Source: an uncultured Methylococcaceae bacterium (lineage in GTDB: Bacteria; Pseudomonadota; Gammaproteobacteria; Methylococcales; Methylomonadaceae). Taken from it: a stretch of 46,832 nt of DNA. This document shows positions 44,546-46,832 of the stretch, in pieces. The stretch spans positions 1 to 46,832 of the forward strand of contig CAIPPE010000267.1 of the NCBI GenBank assembly GCA_903866825.1. Direction: 5' to 3'. How positions within the stretch are numbered: the stretch's first letter is position 1; each line of letters starts with the position of its first letter. Both the position numbers and the translations under genes were made by a program. The notes beneath the pieces are model-generated. The model was not told the DNA's origin and did not search any database. It saw only the letters and a program-made list of their open reading frames with translations.

Positions 44546-44617
44546 GCAATAGCGGATAAAATCTCCCCTAACCCCTCTTTTTCAAAGAGGGGGACTGAAT
44601 ATTTAGGAAGCTATTGC
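44546..44617. repeat. Foldback intergenic repeat (MITE- or REP-like)
   Basis: GCAATAGC (44546-44553) returns inverted as GCTATTGC (44610-44617). Within lies a strong hairpin, CCCCTCTTT-TTC-AAAGAGGGG (44572-44592), in a CCTAACCCC context. I know CCCCTAACCCC-T-rich/A-rich hairpins as scattered intergenic repeats in many bacterial genomes; I cannot count copies here. It lies after the UPF0182 gene and could also end its transcript. Confidence 0.6.
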
Positions 44618-44687
44618 ACTCCCGTTTTTAACCTTTAACGGTAATGCTCATATTGACTCATCAAGCGGGTTTTAGGAAAATGATCGA

Positions 44688-45236
44688 ATGATCACTCAAG
44701 CACTTATTTGCCATCCCTCTAATCAGAAATCCCCTGTCAATGAGATACAAGTCACACTACACCATGAGCCTCAAGGTGACTTACTTATTCACTATGAACT
44801 GATCGGTAGCATTGATCAAATTAAAATCCCGGCTTTGAAAACCTCAGAACCCGTAGATGGCTTGTGGGCACATACCTGCTTTGAGCTATTTATCGCGGTA
44901 AATGATGAAGACGGTTACTATGAATTCAACTTTTCACCGTCAACGCAATGGGCAAGCTATGCTTTTAGTGACTATCGCGTACGTAAAACTGATTGGCATC
45001 TAATCCAAGCCCCGATTATTGTTGTGACTCAATCATCTACCCATTTACGCCTTGAAGCCCGTGTTGCCGCAGCCGATTTACCGATGATTAAAGCCAATTC
45101 ATCCATCCAATTAGGCTTAAAGGCTGTCATTGAAACGAGTACAGGACAACACGCTTACTGGGCTTTAAAGCATCCTGAAGATCAACCCAACTTTCACCAC
45201 CGCGCGGGCTTTATTACTTTATCCAACCTGAATTAA
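44688..45236 (+). CDS. DOMON-like domain protein
   Basis: A 182-residue soluble protein without signal. It has the beta-sandwich pattern of DOMON-like proteins (QVTLHHEPQGDLLIHYELIG, the LWAHTCFELFIAV strand pair, YYEFNFSPSTQWASYAF, and the C-terminal YWALKHPEDQPNFHH). DOMON domains bind haem or sugars; this subgroup is uncharacterised. AGGA lies 10 bases before the ATG. It is followed after 10 bases by the NamZ-like gene, so they form an operon and may act together on cell-wall material. Confidence 0.82.
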   Translation: MITQALICHPSNQKSPVNEIQVTLHHEPQGDLLIHYELIGSIDQIKIPALKTSEPVDGLWAHTCFELFIAVNDEDGYYEFNFSPSTQWASYAFSDYRVRKTDWHLIQAPIIVVTQSSTHLRLEARVAAADLPMIKANSSIQLGLKAVIETSTGQHAYWALKHPEDQPNFHHRAGFITLSNLN

Positions 45237-45246
45237 TTTTATACAC

Positions 45247-46449
45247 ATGAAATTTGGTATTGACCGTTTACTAGAAGAAGCCTCCTTACGCAAACCACTT
45301 ACTGGCAAACGCATTGCTTTATTGGCACATCCGGCTTCAGTCACTCAAGACTTAACGCATTCATTAGATGCCTTAGCCAAGTTACCCGACATCACCCTCA
45401 GCGCCGCCTTTGGCCCCCAACATGGATTACGTGGTGACAAACAGGATAATATGATGGAATCGCCTGATTTTATCGACCCGCTATTAGGTATTCCGGTCTT
45501 TAGTCTGTATGGCGAAGTCCGACGTCCCACGGCAGCTATGATGGATACTTTCGATGTGTTACTCATTGATTTGCAAGATCTTGGCTGCCGTATTTATACC
45601 TTTATCACCACCTTGCGCTATCTCTTGGAAGCCGCTGCGACTCACCAAAAAACCGTCTGGATACTTGACCGTCCTAATCCTGCCGGTCGTCCAGTAGAAG
45701 GTTTAAGACTCCATCCGGGTTGGGAAAGTTTTGTGGGTGCTGGTCCGTTACCTATGCGTCATGGCTTAACCCTAGGCGAACTGGCCGGTTGGTTTATTAA
45801 AACGTTATCGTTAAACGTCGATTGCCAGATCATTACCCTGAAAGACTGGCAACCTGAAGCAGCCCCCGGATACGGTTGGCCATTATATGAACGGACCTGG
45901 ATTAATCCCAGTCCCAATGCCCCTAACCTTTGGATGACCCGCTGTTATGCTGGCACTGTTATGTTAGAAGGGACCACACTATCTGAAGGACGGGGCACGA
46001 CGCGGCCTCTGGAACTGTTTGGTGCGCCCGACCTTGATGCTCGTGCGTTAATTAAAACCATGCATGCGTTAGCGCCCCAGTGGTTAACCGGTTGTCGTTT
46101 GCGTGAATGCTGGTTTGAACCTACTTTTCATAAACATGCACACACGCTCTGTGCGGGTGTACAAATTCATGTTGAAGATCCTTCTTATCATCATGATACC
46201 TTTCAGCCTTGGCGCTTACAGGCATTAGCCTTTAAAGTATTACGTCAATTACATCCGGACTATCCTCTATGGCGAGACTTTCCTTATGAATATGAACTGG
46301 ATCGCTTAGCCATTGATGTTATCAATGGCTCACCCTTGTTACGTGAATGGGTTGATGATGCAGAAGCCACTCCCGCTGATCTTGATGCGATCACCTGTCC
46401 TGATGAACGCGCCTGGGAACAAGAGCGTGTAGACTACTTATTGTATTAA
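45247..46449 (+). CDS. DUF1343 / NamZ-type exo-beta-N-acetylmuramidase
   Basis: A 400-residue protein of the DUF1343 family (GH171), whose member NamZ from Bacillus removes terminal MurNAc from peptidoglycan fragments. Family blocks seen: IALLAHPASV, FGPQHGLRGDKQDNM, LLIDLQDLGCRIYTFITTL, ILDRPNPAGR, LTLGELAGWF, LEGTTLSEGRGTTRPLELFG. It has no signal peptide, so unlike secreted NamZ it would work in the cytoplasm on recycled muropeptides, or be exported in another way. The DOMON-like gene is just upstream. Confidence 0.9.
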   Translation: MKFGIDRLLEEASLRKPLTGKRIALLAHPASVTQDLTHSLDALAKLPDITLSAAFGPQHGLRGDKQDNMMESPDFIDPLLGIPVFSLYGEVRRPTAAMMDTFDVLLIDLQDLGCRIYTFITTLRYLLEAAATHQKTVWILDRPNPAGRPVEGLRLHPGWESFVGAGPLPMRHGLTLGELAGWFIKTLSLNVDCQIITLKDWQPEAAPGYGWPLYERTWINPSPNAPNLWMTRCYAGTVMLEGTTLSEGRGTTRPLELFGAPDLDARALIKTMHALAPQWLTGCRLRECWFEPTFHKHAHTLCAGVQIHVEDPSYHHDTFQPWRLQALAFKVLRQLHPDYPLWRDFPYEYELDRLAIDVINGSPLLREWVDDAEATPADLDAITCPDERAWEQERVDYLLY

Positions 46450-46451
46450 GG

Positions 46452-46500
46452 GTAACAGTAAATGGCAGTATTTGAGACAAGTTTAAAATGTTACTGTTAC
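46452..46500. repeat. Inverted repeat with CAGTAA words
   Basis: GTAACAGTAA (46452-46461) returns inverted as TTACTGTTAC (46491-46500), 29 bases apart. The start lies two bases after the muramidase stop codon. It resembles the CAGTAAC cluster at 6354-6441 and may be the same repeat family, or act as a terminator. Confidence 0.5.
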
Positions 46501-46560
46501 TAAGACCATCGGTTTTGACTGATGAACTTCCGTCTATTCTCAATGAATTCTGAATGACTA

Positions 46561-46711
46561 TTAATGAGTGGTATCATTGTCAAATACAGCGTTCAATGTT
46601 TCAGCGGTTAAAATAGATTCACTCCAAATATCTAATTCTTGCTCTGCTGCGTTCTCTAACTTATCGATTGCCCAAGTTGGTAAACTGCCGAAACGTTTTT
46701 CGAGTTGCCTT
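46561..46711 (-). pseudogene. C-terminal remnant of an Rpn-family (DUF4351) nuclease/transposase-like protein
   Basis: Reading from about 46711 down to the TAA at 46561-46563 the frame gives QLEKRFGSLPTWAIDKLENA, then EQELDIWSESILTAETLNAV and FDNDTTH. The RFG-L-P pattern followed by two helices ending in LxxVF is the DUF4351 tail found at the end of Rpn-type recombination-promoting nucleases. Nothing of the upstream nuclease domain is present. The frame instead abuts an aroB-like fragment in another frame, so this is a scar and no start codon can be assigned. Confidence 0.75.
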
Positions 46712-46832
46712 GATCTGGGCGCAGCGTTTGACGATAAAATTCAGCACGTCGATATTCCCTTGAAGGAATTTCTGATGATTTGCTTCGATAAAATTAAAAA
46801 GCGCCACATCACCGATAATGCCATACTTGATC
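46661..46832 (-). pseudogene. 3-dehydroquinate synthase (aroB) fragment, cut off inside the gene
   Basis: From the window edge the minus strand reads IKYGIIGDVALFNFIEANHQ, then a helix ending VKRCAQIKA. This matches the AroB region that in E. coli reads [20 protein letters not shown] and RRCCELKAEVV. After IKA (about 46709) the similarity ends; a normal AroB continues with the LNLGHTFGHAIE zinc-binding block, which is absent. The frame stops at 46661-46663. It is therefore a truncated copy joined to a DUF4351 tail. Whether the rest of aroB lies beyond the window is not visible. Confidence 0.8.

Overview
The window reads as an AT-rich gammaproteobacterial chromosome. A gammaproteobacterial methanotroph or close relative (Methylococcales) is my best guess. 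It rests on the PQQ-associated ABC operon, the hisB-H-A-F-I-E plus tatABC arrangement, the separate hisI and hisE genes, a wbpK/L/M-like surface-sugar block and an orphan batD. This is an inference from gene content; no marker gene settles it. There are no phage genes, complete insertion sequences, CRISPR arrays or rRNA genes.

Layout. Positions 1-4012: tail of a receiver-domain protein, a FadL-type porin and a membrane PAS-GGDEF-EAL protein. Positions 4181-7305: a DUF1566 protein, a frameshifted EthD gene divergent from a LysR regulator, tRNA-Cys and tRNA-Gly each with its own terminator, and an SH3-like membrane protein. Positions 7593-11291 (minus): a tightly coupled four-gene operon for the PQQ-alcohol-dehydrogenase-associated ABC system, divergent from a MOSC protein. 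Positions 12256-15511 are the most disturbed stretch: a DUF3224 gene behind a strong palindrome, a toxin-antitoxin pair whose toxin is broken by two frameshifts and bracketed by short direct repeats, a PfkB sugar kinase, then about 890 bases holding a decayed gene. Positions 15512-22755: batD, trmN6, a glycine-zipper lipoprotein, ybbAP and divergent tesA, and a GlcG/HbpS-like protein.

Positions 22856-31689 (minus) are housekeeping: tatABC and hisBHAFIE in one run, typA, rhodanese, methyltransferase and a LysR regulator. A tiny membrane peptide is divergent from that regulator, with two palindromes between. Positions 32203-36229 (minus) hold three surface-polysaccharide genes in the order of Pseudomonas wbpK-wbpL-wbpM. 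Positions 36484-40001 (minus): an Lpp-like lipoprotein, an RnfB-like ferredoxin without its membrane anchor, an unrecognised membrane coiled-coil protein carrying five copies of an LFGKK-like motif, and a cobalamin adenosyltransferase. Positions 40135-46449 (plus): hemL, a UPF0182 membrane protein, a DOMON-like protein and a NamZ-type muramidase. The right edge is a broken chimera of an aroB fragment and a DUF4351 tail.

The observations most worth following are the LFGKK-motif protein, the decayed toxin-antitoxin locus and its repeats, the aroB/DUF4351 scar, the EthD frameshift, and the incompletely understood PQQ-linked ABC system with its promoter palindrome.
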